Assembly (NCBI GenBank): GCA_012270965.1
Contig: JAAXHJ010000076.1
Coordinates: 1-64,000, forward strand
Length of the DNA stretch: 64,000 nt
Direction: 5' to 3'
Source of the DNA: Candidatus Palauibacter poriticola
GTDB lineage: Bacteria > Gemmatimonadota > Gemmatimonadetes > Palauibacterales > Palauibacteraceae
Shown here: one piece after another, positions 16,490 to 24,601 of the stretch
Layout: each line of letters begins with the position of its first letter
Numbering within the stretch: the first letter of the stretch is position 1
Notes under the pieces: generated by a model
The model's database searches: none
Told to the model about the DNA's origin: nothing
Seen by the model: the letters and a program-made list of their open reading frames with translations, nothing else
Position numbers and translations under genes: made by a program

Positions 16490-17989
16490 GTGAATGCGAC
16501 TTCGTCCGCCGTCCGTCCGCGGCGGCTTTTTCTGGCCAGTTGCGTGTCGCTCATCGCGACCTCCGTCACCTTCGCGGTGGTCGGCGCGGTCATGCTCACG
16601 CTGAAGAGCGAATTCACGCTCACGAACTACGAGGTCGGCCTCATCGGCGGGGCGGCGATCTGGGGCTTCGCCGTGTCGCAGGTCCTCTTCGCGCCCTTCT
16701 GCGACACGCTGGGGATGCGGTTCCTGCTCCGGCTCGCCTTCGCGTGCCACCTGCTGGGCGCGCTCGTGCTCATCACGGCGGGCGGCTTCTGGCAGGCGTT
16801 CAGCGGAGCGCTGACGCTGGCGCTGGGGAACGGACTCGTGGAGGCCGCCTGCAACCCGCTGGTGGCGGCGCTCTATCCGGACCGGAAGACGGTTAAGCTG
16901 AACCAGTTCCACGTCTGGTTCCCGGGCGGGATCGTGATCGGTTCGGTGCTCGCCTTCGGCCTCGAGTCGGTGGGGCTCACCGCGTGGCAACTGAAGATCG
17001 GCCTCATTCTCATCCCCACCCTCATCTACGGGCACCTGATGTGGCGGGAGGCCTTTCCGCCGACGGAGGGCGTACGCGCCGGGGTGAGCATGGGCGAGAT
17101 GTTCCGGGCAACGTTCACGACGCCGCTCATGATACTGATGCTCTTCTGCATGGCGATCACGGCCTCGACGGAACTGGGGCCGAACCGCTGGGTGCCGCCG
17201 GTGCTCGAGGCGGGCGGGATCCCGGGGATCCTCGTGTTGGCGTGGATCAACGGCCTGATGGCCCTCCTCCGCTACAGGGCGGGGTTCGCGGTGGAGCGGC
17301 TGTCGCCGCCGGGCGTGCTGGCGGCCAGCGCGGCGGTCTCCGTGGTGGGACTGCTGTGGCTCAGCTACGCGGAGACGACGGCGGTGGCCTTCGCTTCGGC
17401 GACCGTGTTCGCAGTCGGCGTGTGCTACTTCTGGCCGACGATGCTCGGCTTCGTGTCGGAGCGCGTACCGCGTTCCGGCGCCCTCGGGCTGGGGATGATG
17501 GGGGCGACCGGGATGGCGGTCGTCGGGCTGTGGACGACGCCGTGGATGGGAAGGATCGCCGACGAGGTGGGGCACGAGCGGCTTCCGGCGGTTGAGACGC
17601 AGGCGCTCTTCGCCGATGCGGCGACCGCCTTCGCGAGGGCCGAGGAGAGCATCGCGCCTGACTTGGCGGCGGCGGGCGAAGCGGTCGGCGAGGCGCTCGC
17701 CGGCGTGGGACCGGATGGCGCGCTGCCGGAGTCGGTCACGGCGAACGCGCTGCGGGCAATCATCAACTCCGGGGGGGATGAGGCGCTCGTGGAGCGAGCC
17801 AACGCCATTCTCGGACCGGCGGACAACTACGGCGGACGGGTTTCGTTCCGGTACATCCTTCCGTTCACCGGAGCGCTCATCCTCATCTTCGGACTCCTCT
17901 ACGCACGTGATCGGCGGGCGGGCGGATACCGGGCCGTGCGGATCGGCGCGGGGTCGAACGACGCCGGCGAGGCGCCGGACGACGGATGA
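16490..17989 (+). CDS. Major facilitator superfamily transporter
   Basis: A 499-residue membrane transporter of the sugar/anion MFS type, starting at GTG 16490 after GAGGAG. Hydrophobic segments fit twelve helices, and the substrate-gating loop between helices 2 and 3 reads CDTLGMRFLLR. A soluble insert of roughly 90 residues (about 370-465, rich in Ala and Glu) sits before the last helix (RYILPFTGALILIFGLLYA), unusual for this superfamily. The stop overlaps the start of the next gene by 4 bp (ATGA), so transporter, dehydrogenase and isomerase form one operon. This suggests uptake of a sugar or sugar derivative, otherwise unidentified. Confidence 0.88.
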   Translation: MNATSSAVRPRRLFLASCVSLIATSVTFAVVGAVMLTLKSEFTLTNYEVGLIGGAAIWGFAVSQVLFAPFCDTLGMRFLLRLAFACHLLGALVLITAGGFWQAFSGALTLALGNGLVEAACNPLVAALYPDRKTVKLNQFHVWFPGGIVIGSVLAFGLESVGLTAWQLKIGLILIPTLIYGHLMWREAFPPTEGVRAGVSMGEMFRATFTTPLMILMLFCMAITASTELGPNRWVPPVLEAGGIPGILVLAWINGLMALLRYRAGFAVERLSPPGVLAASAAVSVVGLLWLSYAETTAVAFASATVFAVGVCYFWPTMLGFVSERVPRSGALGLGMMGATGMAVVGLWTTPWMGRIADEVGHERLPAVETQALFADAATAFARAEESIAPDLAAAGEAVGEALAGVGPDGALPESVTANALRAIINSGGDEALVERANAILGPADNYGGRVSFRYILPFTGALILIFGLLYARDRRAGGYRAVRIGAGSNDAGEAPDDG

Positions 17990-19257
17990 GGCGACGCCTC
18001 AGCTATGGGATGGTCGGAGGCGGACCCGGCGCCTTCATCGGAGACGTACACCGGATGGCCGCCGAACTCGACGGTCTCGCGCGGATCGCGGCCGGCGCCT
18101 TCTCGTCGGATCCGGAGCGGTCGGCGGCCAAGGGGGCAGAGGTGGGACTGGACCCGGACCGCGTGTACGGGAGCTACGCGGAGATGGCGGCGGCCGAGGC
18201 GGCGCGTGGGGGAGACGAGCGGCTGGATTTCGTCGTCGTCGTCACGCCGAACCATCTTCACTTTGACGTGGCGCGCACGTTCCTCGAGGCCGACTTCCAC
18301 GTCGTGTGCGACAAGCCGCTGACGACGACGGTCGCCGACGCCGAGGCGCTGTGCCGGCTCGTGGCGTCCGGAGACCGGGTGTTCGCCCTCACCCACAACT
18401 ACGGCGGCTATCCGATGGTGAAGGACGCGCGCCACCTGGTGCGGGGAGGGACGCTGGGGGAGATCCGCCGCATTCAACTCGAGTACTTCCAGGGGTGGCT
18501 GTCGTCACCGCTCGAGGAGAGCGGGCACCCGCAGGCGGCGTGGCGGACCGATCCGGCGCGGGCCGGGGCCGCCGGGGCGCTGGGCGACATCGGGACGCAC
18601 GCGCATCACCTCGCGCGCTACGTGACCGGGCTCGAGGTCGAGGCGCTGTGCGGCGAGCTGACGACGTTCGTGCCGACCCGGCGCCTGGAGGACGACGCGA
18701 GCCTGCTCATACGGTGGAACGGCGGGGTGCGGGGGACGCTCACGGTGTCGCAGGTGGCGGCGGGCGAGGAGAACGGACTCGCGATTCGCGTGTTCGGGAG
18801 CGAGGGCTCGATCGCCTGGCGGCACGACGACGCGGAGACGTTGTGGCACCGGACGCCGGACGGGCGGGCCCGCGCCCGGCGCCGCGGCCACGGCTGGATC
18901 TCGCCCGCGGCCTTGCGGGCCTCGCGCATCCCGCCGGGGCACCCCGAGGGGTTCATCGAGGGGTTCGGGAACCTGTACCGCAACGTGATCTCGACCATCG
19001 GGGCGCTTGACGAGGGGCGGACGCCGGCTGAGGCGGACCTTGACTTCCCCACGGTGTGGGACGGGGCGCGCGGGGTTCATTTCCTCGAGCGGGCGGTGGA
19101 GAGCGGGCGGCTCGGCGCGTGGGTGGACGCACGCTACGAGCCGCCCGGAGAGCCGCCCGCGGAGCCCCGGAAGCCTGCCGAACCCGCGGAGTCGGTCGAG
19201 CCCGCGGACGTTGCGACGGCGGCGCCCGGACGCGGGACGGCGGAGGCGGGGCCGTGA
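17986..19257 (+). CDS. Gfo/Idh/MocA family oxidoreductase
   Basis: An NAD(P)-dependent sugar dehydrogenase of the Gfo/Idh/MocA family, 423 residues. The Rossmann nucleotide loop is [11 protein letters not shown] at residues 9-19. The catalytic-lysine motif appears as VVCDKPL (usually EKP) near residue 106. The C-terminal substrate domain has [17 protein letters not shown] Pro/Glu/Ala-rich tail of about 40 residues after RYEPP is not part of the fold. It overlaps the transporter by 4 bp upstream and the isomerase by 4 bp (GTGA) downstream. Such enzymes often oxidise or reduce position 3 of sugars or inositols; the actual substrate is not evident. Confidence 0.92.
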   Translation: MRRRLSYGMVGGGPGAFIGDVHRMAAELDGLARIAAGAFSSDPERSAAKGAEVGLDPDRVYGSYAEMAAAEAARGGDERLDFVVVVTPNHLHFDVARTFLEADFHVVCDKPLTTTVADAEALCRLVASGDRVFALTHNYGGYPMVKDARHLVRGGTLGEIRRIQLEYFQGWLSSPLEESGHPQAAWRTDPARAGAAGALGDIGTHAHHLARYVTGLEVEALCGELTTFVPTRRLEDDASLLIRWNGGVRGTLTVSQVAAGEENGLAIRVFGSEGSIAWRHDDAETLWHRTPDGRARARRRGHGWISPAALRASRIPPGHPEGFIEGFGNLYRNVISTIGALDEGRTPAEADLDFPTVWDGARGVHFLERAVESGRLGAWVDARYEPPGEPPAEPRKPAEPAESVEPADVATAAPGRGTAEAGP

Positions 19258-20258
19258 GCGCACGGCCGATCACGCTGTTCACCGGCCAGTGGGCCGACAT
19301 GCCGCTGGCGACGCTCGCGGCCAAGACTGCCGAGTGGTGCTACGACGGGCTGGAACTCGCCTGCTGGGGAGACCACTTCGATGTCGCGCGGGCAACGGAG
19401 GAGGACGGCTACGCGGCCGGGCAGCGCGATCTGCTGGCGGCCCACGGCCTCGAGGTGTACGCGATCTCCAACCATCTCGTCGGTCAAGCCGTGTGCGATC
19501 CGGTCGACGCCCGCCACGAACTCATTCTGCCCGAGCGCGTGTGGGGCGACGGCGACCCCGAGGGCGTGCGGCGGCGGGCCGCAGAGGACATGCGGCGCAC
19601 GGCGGCGGCGGCGAGCGCACTCGGCGTTCCGGTCGTGAACGGCTTCAGCGGCAGCTCGATCTGGGTCGCCGCGTACGCCTTCCCCCCGCACCCGCCCGGC
19701 TTTGTGGAGGCCGGATTCGCCGACTTCGCCGACCGCTGGAACCCGATCCTCGACGCGTTCGACGCGGCGGGCGTGAAGTTCGCCCTCGAGGTGCACCCGA
19801 CGGAGATCGCCTTCGACGCCGCCAGCGCGGCGCGGGCCGTGGAGGCCGTGGCGGGGCACCCCGCGTTCGGCTTCAACTACGACCCCAGCCACCTCGCATA
19901 CCAAGGCGTGGACTACGTCGGCTTCATCTTCGAATTCGGCGACCGCATCCACCACGCTCACATGAAGGACGTGTGGTGGTCCGACGCCCCGCGCCGCTCC
20001 GGCGTCTTCGGCGGCCACCTCGACTTCGGGCATGCGGACCGGGGGTGGGACTTCCGGTCGATCGGACGCGGGCGCGTGAACTTCGAGGAGATCCTGCGCG
20101 CCCTCGACCGGGTCGGTTACGAGGGCCCTCTCTCAATCGAGTGGGAGGACAGCAGCATGGACCGCGAGCACGGCGCCCGCGAAGCCTGCGAACGGCTTCG
20201 GGCAGTGACCTTCCCCTCCTCCGCCTCCGCCTTCGACACCGCCTTCTCCGAGGATTGA
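19254..20258 (+). CDS. Sugar phosphate isomerase/epimerase (AP-endonuclease-2 barrel)
   Basis: A TIM-barrel isomerase of the xylose-isomerase-like family, 334 residues from the GTG at 19254, whose TG is shared with the stop of the preceding gene. Metal-binding positions are visible: Glu in [11 protein letters not shown], Asp/His in [14 protein letters not shown], the [10 protein letters not shown] strand, and Glu in [11 protein letters not shown] at the end. A Gfo/Idh dehydrogenase followed by such an isomerase is a recurring pair in catabolism of inositol-like or keto sugars. It closes the operon that starts at 16490. The frame is open upstream to 19056, but that part overlaps the dehydrogenase and is not coding. 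Confidence 0.92.
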   Translation: MSARPITLFTGQWADMPLATLAAKTAEWCYDGLELACWGDHFDVARATEEDGYAAGQRDLLAAHGLEVYAISNHLVGQAVCDPVDARHELILPERVWGDGDPEGVRRRAAEDMRRTAAAASALGVPVVNGFSGSSIWVAAYAFPPHPPGFVEAGFADFADRWNPILDAFDAAGVKFALEVHPTEIAFDAASAARAVEAVAGHPAFGFNYDPSHLAYQGVDYVGFIFEFGDRIHHAHMKDVWWSDAPRRSGVFGGHLDFGHADRGWDFRSIGRGRVNFEEILRALDRVGYEGPLSIEWEDSSMDREHGAREACERLRAVTFPSSASAFDTAFSED

Positions 20259-20297
20259 TCGCCGCGCCGTCAAGGGAGGTCGAAACCCCGGGGGTCG

Positions 20298-20324
20298 TTG
20301 CGGTCCACATTGTGTGAGTATATT
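20298..20324 (+). promoter_or_regulatory. Candidate promoter/operator of the toxin-antitoxin pair
   Basis: TTGCGG (20298-20303) and TATATT (20319-20324), 15 bp apart, resemble a sigma-70 promoter in a distinctly A/T-rich patch just before the antitoxin ATG at 20336. Two direct ATTGTG copies (20309-20314, 20322-20327) overlap it and could be half-sites for autoregulation by the antitoxin. Spotted by eye only. Confidence 0.4.
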
Positions 20325-20335
20325 GTGCTAATGTT

Positions 20336-20752
20336 ATGAGTACACGACTGCAGGTGGTCATGCCGGAGGCGGAGCTTGATGAGATCCGCGACGCGGCGCG
20401 GCGTCACCGCGTCACGGTGTCCGCGTGGGTCCGGCGGGTGCTTCGAGACGCGCGTGAGCGCGAGTTGCGAGGCGGAAGCGTCGATGCCGTGCGGGAGACG
20501 GGACCACAATACGGAACGTCTGAGGCAGGGCTCCTGCGGTTCGTGGACTTGGAGTTGAGGTTGCCGGAACGCGACTTGGAGGCGGTGCGGCGGCGGTACG
20601 GGCTCGCCGACTGGTCGGCGGCGGCCAGGGAGGCGGTGGGCCGCCAAGCGGTGGTCCCCATGACGAAGGAGGAGGCGCTCGCCATGGAGGGTGTGGGCTG
20701 GGAGGGGGATCTGGACGAGATGCGGGACGGCAACCCGGGCGACCTCCCGTGA
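20336..20752 (+). CDS. VapB-like antitoxin with two ribbon-helix-helix domains
   Basis: This 138-residue protein is the likely antitoxin of the downstream PIN toxin. Residues 1-45 ([20 protein letters not shown] to [12 protein letters not shown]) read as a CopG-like ribbon-helix-helix. After a linker, residues about 68-103 ([20 protein letters not shown] then SAAAREAVG) form a second such unit, followed by a toxin-binding-like tail ([13 protein letters not shown]) typical of VapB. Usual VapB proteins are 70-90 residues with one domain, so this looks like a fusion of two antitoxins or antitoxin halves in one unbroken frame. The stop overlaps the toxin start by 4 bp. It probably binds its own promoter. 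Confidence 0.75.
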   Translation: MSTRLQVVMPEAELDEIRDAARRHRVTVSAWVRRVLRDARERELRGGSVDAVRETGPQYGTSEAGLLRFVDLELRLPERDLEAVRRRYGLADWSAAAREAVGRQAVVPMTKEEALAMEGVGWEGDLDEMRDGNPGDLP

Positions 20753-21168
20753 TCGTCGACACGTCCGCGTGGATCGAATACCTGCGCCGCACGGAAAGCC
20801 CCGCCAACCTTACTTTGAGACACGCCGTACAGACCGGGAGCGCGATCGCCACGCCCGCTCCCGCAGTCATGGAACTACTCGCAGGCTGTCGTAGCGAATC
20901 CGAGGAGCTGGATCTGTTGAAGCTGCTCGGCCGCTTCGAGATCCTGATCCCCGACTCTCTGAGCCAGTACCGAAGCGCGGCCTTGATCTATCGCACCTGC
21001 CGCCGCACGGGGTGTACGATTCGATCCACGGTCGATTGCATGGTCGCCGCCGCGGCGCTGCACGCGCGACGCCCCCTGCTGGCCCGGAATCGCGACTTCG
21101 ACACCATCGCCCGCAACACGGAACTCGAACTCGTCGTTCCGACGGCGCCGACGTCAGGCCCCAAGTAA
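20749..21168 (+). CDS. VapC-like PIN-domain toxin
   Basis: A 139-residue PIN-domain ribonuclease. The four acidic metal ligands of VapC are in place: D4 ([10 protein letters not shown]), E42 (VMELLAG), D96 (STVDCMVAA) and D116 (NRDFDTI). The GTG start shares bases with the antitoxin stop (GTGA), the usual coupling in vapBC operons. Such toxins cleave tRNA or rRNA when the antitoxin is degraded; the target here is unknown. The toxin looks intact. Confidence 0.9.
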   Translation: MIVDTSAWIEYLRRTESPANLTLRHAVQTGSAIATPAPAVMELLAGCRSESEELDLLKLLGRFEILIPDSLSQYRSAALIYRTCRRTGCTIRSTVDCMVAAAALHARRPLLARNRDFDTIARNTELELVVPTAPTSGPK

Positions 21169-21218
21169 CCGGGAGATGCCCGCAGGGCCCTTGGTCGTTC
21201 GGCGCCGTTACGGCACTG

Positions 21219-23159
21219 CTACGGCGGGGCGGGACCCCAGAGGGCGTTGACGCCCGTTTCGTAGGGGACGACCTGGCCGGTGCCCGCGGTGTCGGGGAGC
21301 ACGAAGAGGGGCTTTCGGTCCGGGTAGGCCTCGATTAGGCGTGCGTTCGCCTCCGGACCGAGATCCCGGGCCCAGAGCACGCCCGCGCCGCCGAGCCCGG
21401 GCAGGTCGCCGCGCCACGGGTAGTCCGTGAAGCCGAGCCAGCGCAAGCGATCCGAGGCGGCTTCCCGCCGGCACCGGTCCGCCACTTCCTCCGGCCGCTC
21501 CGCTCCGACCAGGGCACCCTCCAGACGGCAGGGCGAATACCGGGTCAGAAGGGTCCGCACGCTGTCGAGCCTCATGGGCCGCGCCGCCAGCCGGGCACCG
21601 ATCCTGTCCTGCCAGGAATCGTGCACGAACACGAGCGACGGGCCGGGCTCCGTGACCTCGGGGAGGGGTGCCACGCGGGCTCCGAGGCGCGCGACGCGCT
21701 CCCGCCCACCCGCGGCGAGGCCGTAGCCGAGGGTCGCGAGGAGGAGAACGGCGAGCCCGTCTGAGAGCCACGCCCGGCGGGCGGCGCGCGCGAGGCCGGT
21801 CGCCGCCAGAACGAGGAGCGCGCACCAGGCGGGGGCGGCCTCCCCGAGCATGCGGGGGCCGAAGACGAGGTCGTGATGCCAGTACAGCGCGCTCGCGACG
21901 ATGGGCAGCAGCGCCCAAGCCGCCAGAATCCGCTCGCCCCGATCCAGGCGGCGAGCCAGGAGCAGGAAGAGGCCGATGAGCGCGGCCACCGGCAGCGCCG
22001 TGCCGAGGAGTTCCCGGCCCAGCGACAGGAGTTCGGTCGAGGTGTACCCCAGCGCCTGCGTGAAACCGTACATGCGGCCCCATGGATCGATATGGAAGCC
22101 GAGGCCGTGGCTCGGGCCGGTGGCGGCCGTATAGCCGAGGGTGAGCGGGCTGCCGAAAAAGCGGGCGTTGAACCAGCCGAGACCGACCGCGAACGGGAGG
22201 CCGCCCAGGGCCCACCAAGCGAAGCGGCGCAGGAGCCACGGCCGGTGCAGGCCCGGCTCCCGCCGCGGCGCGGTGAGCCACACGCCGGCCGTCACGGCGG
22301 CACCGATGAGCAGACCGGAGACGGGGCGCGTCGTGACCATGACGCCCATCGCGCCGCCCGCCGCCAACGCCCATACGGCCCGGCCCGCCTCGGCCCGGAG
22401 CGACAGCCAGAGGGCGAGCGCGGCGAAGGCCGCCACCGTCGCGTGGTTCATGTAGCTGGCCGCGAGCGCGAGGAGCATGGGGCTCGTCACGGCAAGCAGG
22501 GCTCCGATCCGCGCGGCCGCGATGCGATCCGGCAGCAGGCGCTCGAATGAAAGGACCGAGAAGACGCCCACCATCCCCGTCGCGCCCGCGGTCGCGATCC
22601 ACGGGCCTCCGAGCAGGAACCCGAGCGCAAGCCACAGGGCGTGTGCCGGAGGGTATTGCGACACCCATCCCGCCGGCGTGTGGACCATGAACTGCATCGA
22701 CCAGAACTCGGGCGCGGCGAGCACCGGGCCGGAAAGGTGTCCGGCGGCAAAATAACGCGCCTGAAGGAGCTGGACGCTCGAGTCGGTAAGGATCGTCCGA
22801 CCGTCGAGCGCGATCTCCGCCACCGCCACGGTGAGCCCGGCTCCCAGCAACCCGACGAGAGTCGCCGCGGCCCACCCCGGCGGCCGTGCGATCTCCGAGC
22901 CCGCGCGGGCGAGGAAGACCGACAGCCGTCCTCCACCAAACGCCCCGGCGAGGGCGGCGGCGCCCACCACGAGGAGGGTCCAGGCGCCGGCCGTGACGCC
23001 CCAGCTGTACGTCCAGTGCTCGAACCCCGACCGCCGCATGAGATCGTCGAGCGAGCCGCGAGCGGCCGCCGGATCGAGGACCACGAAGACGGGGACGACG
23101 ACAAGCACCACCAACGCGAGTCCCACCACGCGCCGGCCCGCATCGAGGAATACGTTCAT
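21219..23159 (-). CDS. Polytopic membrane protein, glycosyltransferase-like
   Basis: A 646-residue inner-membrane protein starting at ATG 23159 (MNVFLDAGRR). It has about ten to twelve hydrophobic helices in the first 450 residues and a soluble C-terminal domain of about 180 residues. The acidic pattern early in the protein (AEIALDGRTILTDSSVQLLQ, then SQYPPAHALWLALG) and the overall layout recall GT-C-type lipid-linked sugar transferases of the PMT/ArnT sort, but no diagnostic motif is clear, so the function is open. The open frame extends to 23546 through a block of 28-bp repeats; I exclude that extension because it is repeat-derived and precedes the first membrane segment. Convergent with the VapC gene. 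Confidence 0.7.
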   Translation of the reverse strand: MNVFLDAGRRVVGLALVVLVVVPVFVVLDPAAARGSLDDLMRRSGFEHWTYSWGVTAGAWTLLVVGAAALAGAFGGGRLSVFLARAGSEIARPPGWAAATLVGLLGAGLTVAVAEIALDGRTILTDSSVQLLQARYFAAGHLSGPVLAAPEFWSMQFMVHTPAGWVSQYPPAHALWLALGFLLGGPWIATAGATGMVGVFSVLSFERLLPDRIAAARIGALLAVTSPMLLALAASYMNHATVAAFAALALWLSLRAEAGRAVWALAAGGAMGVMVTTRPVSGLLIGAAVTAGVWLTAPRREPGLHRPWLLRRFAWWALGGLPFAVGLGWFNARFFGSPLTLGYTAATGPSHGLGFHIDPWGRMYGFTQALGYTSTELLSLGRELLGTALPVAALIGLFLLLARRLDRGERILAAWALLPIVASALYWHHDLVFGPRMLGEAAPAWCALLVLAATGLARAARRAWLSDGLAVLLLATLGYGLAAGGRERVARLGARVAPLPEVTEPGPSLVFVHDSWQDRIGARLAARPMRLDSVRTLLTRYSPCRLEGALVGAERPEEVADRCRREAASDRLRWLGFTDYPWRGDLPGLGGAGVLWARDLGPEANARLIEAYPDRKPLFVLPDTAGTGQVVPYETGVNALWGPAPP

Positions 23160-23173
23160 GCCGGAGAAGCTAC

Positions 23174-23285
23174 ACACCCGCCTCCGGCCTGTCTGCGATG
23201 ACCCCCGCCTTCCGGCCCGTCTGCGATGGCCCCGGCTTCCGGCCCGTCTGCGATGATCCCCGGCTTCCGGCCCGTCTGCGATGGT
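23174..23285. repeat. 28-bp tandem repeat, four copies
   Basis: Four head-to-tail units of 27-28 bp sharing the core TTCCGGCCCGTCTGCGATG lie directly ahead of the start of the membrane protein gene (transcribed leftward) and 255 bp before the ABC transporter gene on the other strand. On the minus strand the unit keeps an open frame reading IADGPEAG. There are no unique spacers, so this is not a CRISPR. Role unknown. Confidence 0.85.
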
Positions 23286-23539
23286 CTGCGGCGCGCAGAT
23301 CGGAGCGGAAGCCGAATCGCGCGGCCTCCGGCCGGCGGAGACCGTCGACGGCCGGCCGCGCTTGACTCGCACCACGCCCCATCCGACTTTCCCGCCCCCG
23401 TGGGGACGGCCCGAACGTGGGCCGCGGCGCGGGCAACAGGTCGACCCCGCTCGACTGTCCATCGACGGATCAGCCCGGCTGATATTCCGCTGACTTCGGG
23501 CGGTTCGCACACTCCAAACCCGGATTCGACGCCACTCGC
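23286..23539. other. Divergent intergenic region
   Basis: About 250 bp between the repeat block and the ABC transporter gene; with the repeats the gene-free stretch is 380 bp. No reading frame with family resemblance and no clear hairpin was seen. It should hold the divergent promoters. Confidence 0.4.
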
Positions 23540-24601
23540 ATGTCACTCCTATCGCTGACCGATGTCGTGAAGACGTTCGGCGAGACCGTCGCGGTCGACT
23601 CTGCGACCTTCTCGATCGACCGCGGCGAAGTCGTCGGCTTCCTTGGGCCGAACGGCGCGGGCAAGACGACGACCATGCGGCTCCTCACGCAGTATCTCGA
23701 GCCTGATGGGGGCACGATCTCGATCGATGGCCTGTCCATCGAGGACCACCCCATCGAACTGCGGCGCCGCATCGGCTACCTGCCCGAGACGAACCCCCTG
23801 TACCGGGACATGCTCGCCGGCGAATACATCACGTTCATGGGCCGGCTGCGGGGGATGAGCCCCGGCGAGATACGCGCGCGAACCGACGATGTCGTCGCGC
23901 AGACCGGCATCGAAGCCGTGTACTACCGCCCGATCAACCAGCTCTCGAAGGGGTACCGGCAGCGCGTCGGCCTCGCGCAGGCCATCCTCTCGCAGCCGGA
24001 GATCCTCATCCTCGACGAACCGACCGAGGGGCTCGACCCGAACCAGCGCGTCGAGATCCGCAGCCTGATCCGCGACGTGGGGACCGACCGCACCGTCCTC
24101 CTCAGCACGCACGTGATGCAGGAGGTGCGGAAGACGTGCTCGCGCGTCGTCATCATCAACGAGGGGCGCATCGTCGCGGACGGCTCCGTCGATGCGCTCG
24201 TCGCCGGACATGGCGGGGCTCGGGTGATGGTCGAACTCGAGGCTCCCCGGACCGCCGCCGGGGAGGCCATGGCCTATCTCCCCTCCGTGGCCCGGGCCGA
24301 CGCCGTCGAAGCGGACGCGGACGGGCGCGCCCGTTTCGCGGTCGAGGGCGCGCCCGGCCAGGATCCGCGGCCGGACATCTCGCGGCTTGCCGCGGCGCGC
24401 GGCTGGCCGCTGTGGGAGCTGCACCTTGCCCAAGCGAGCCTGGAGGATCTCTTCCACCGGCTCACCGCGGAGAGCGCGGGACCGGCCACCGAGACCCCCG
24501 GCGAGGCCGGCACCGAGACCCCCGGCAAGGCCGGCGGCGAGACCCCCGCCGCGCCGTCCGGCGGAGCACCGGGTGAGGCCGGCGCGGAGGTGGACGGATG
24601 A
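23540..24601 (+). CDS. ABC transporter ATP-binding protein (GldA/NatA type)
   Basis: The cytosolic ATPase of an ABC-2-type transporter, 353 residues. Walker A is GPNGAGKTT at about residues 36-44, the signature is QLSKGYRQRVGLAQA, Walker B is ILILDEPTEGLDP, and the switch histidine is in LLSTHVMQEV. After the ATPase a C-terminal domain of about 100 residues ends in a low-complexity tail made of TETPGEAG-type units from a 24-bp repeat. Its last 4 bp overlap the permease gene (ATGA). Together with the two following genes it matches the GldA-GldF-GldG arrangement; in non-gliding bacteria this system is a general exporter of unknown cargo. Confidence 0.93.
   Translation: MSLLSLTDVVKTFGETVAVDSATFSIDRGEVVGFLGPNGAGKTTTMRLLTQYLEPDGGTISIDGLSIEDHPIELRRRIGYLPETNPLYRDMLAGEYITFMGRLRGMSPGEIRARTDDVVAQTGIEAVYYRPINQLSKGYRQRVGLAQAILSQPEILILDEPTEGLDPNQRVEIRSLIRDVGTDRTVLLSTHVMQEVRKTCSRVVIINEGRIVADGSVDALVAGHGGARVMVELEAPRTAAGEAMAYLPSVARADAVEADADGRARFAVEGAPGQDPRPDISRLAAARGWPLWELHLAQASLEDLFHRLTAESAGPATETPGEAGTETPGKAGGETPAAPSGGAPGEAGAEVDG

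Noticed and set aside
23174-23285. The 28-bp repeats as a CRISPR array
   Set aside because: The units are directly adjacent with no unique spacers, and no cas genes are present.
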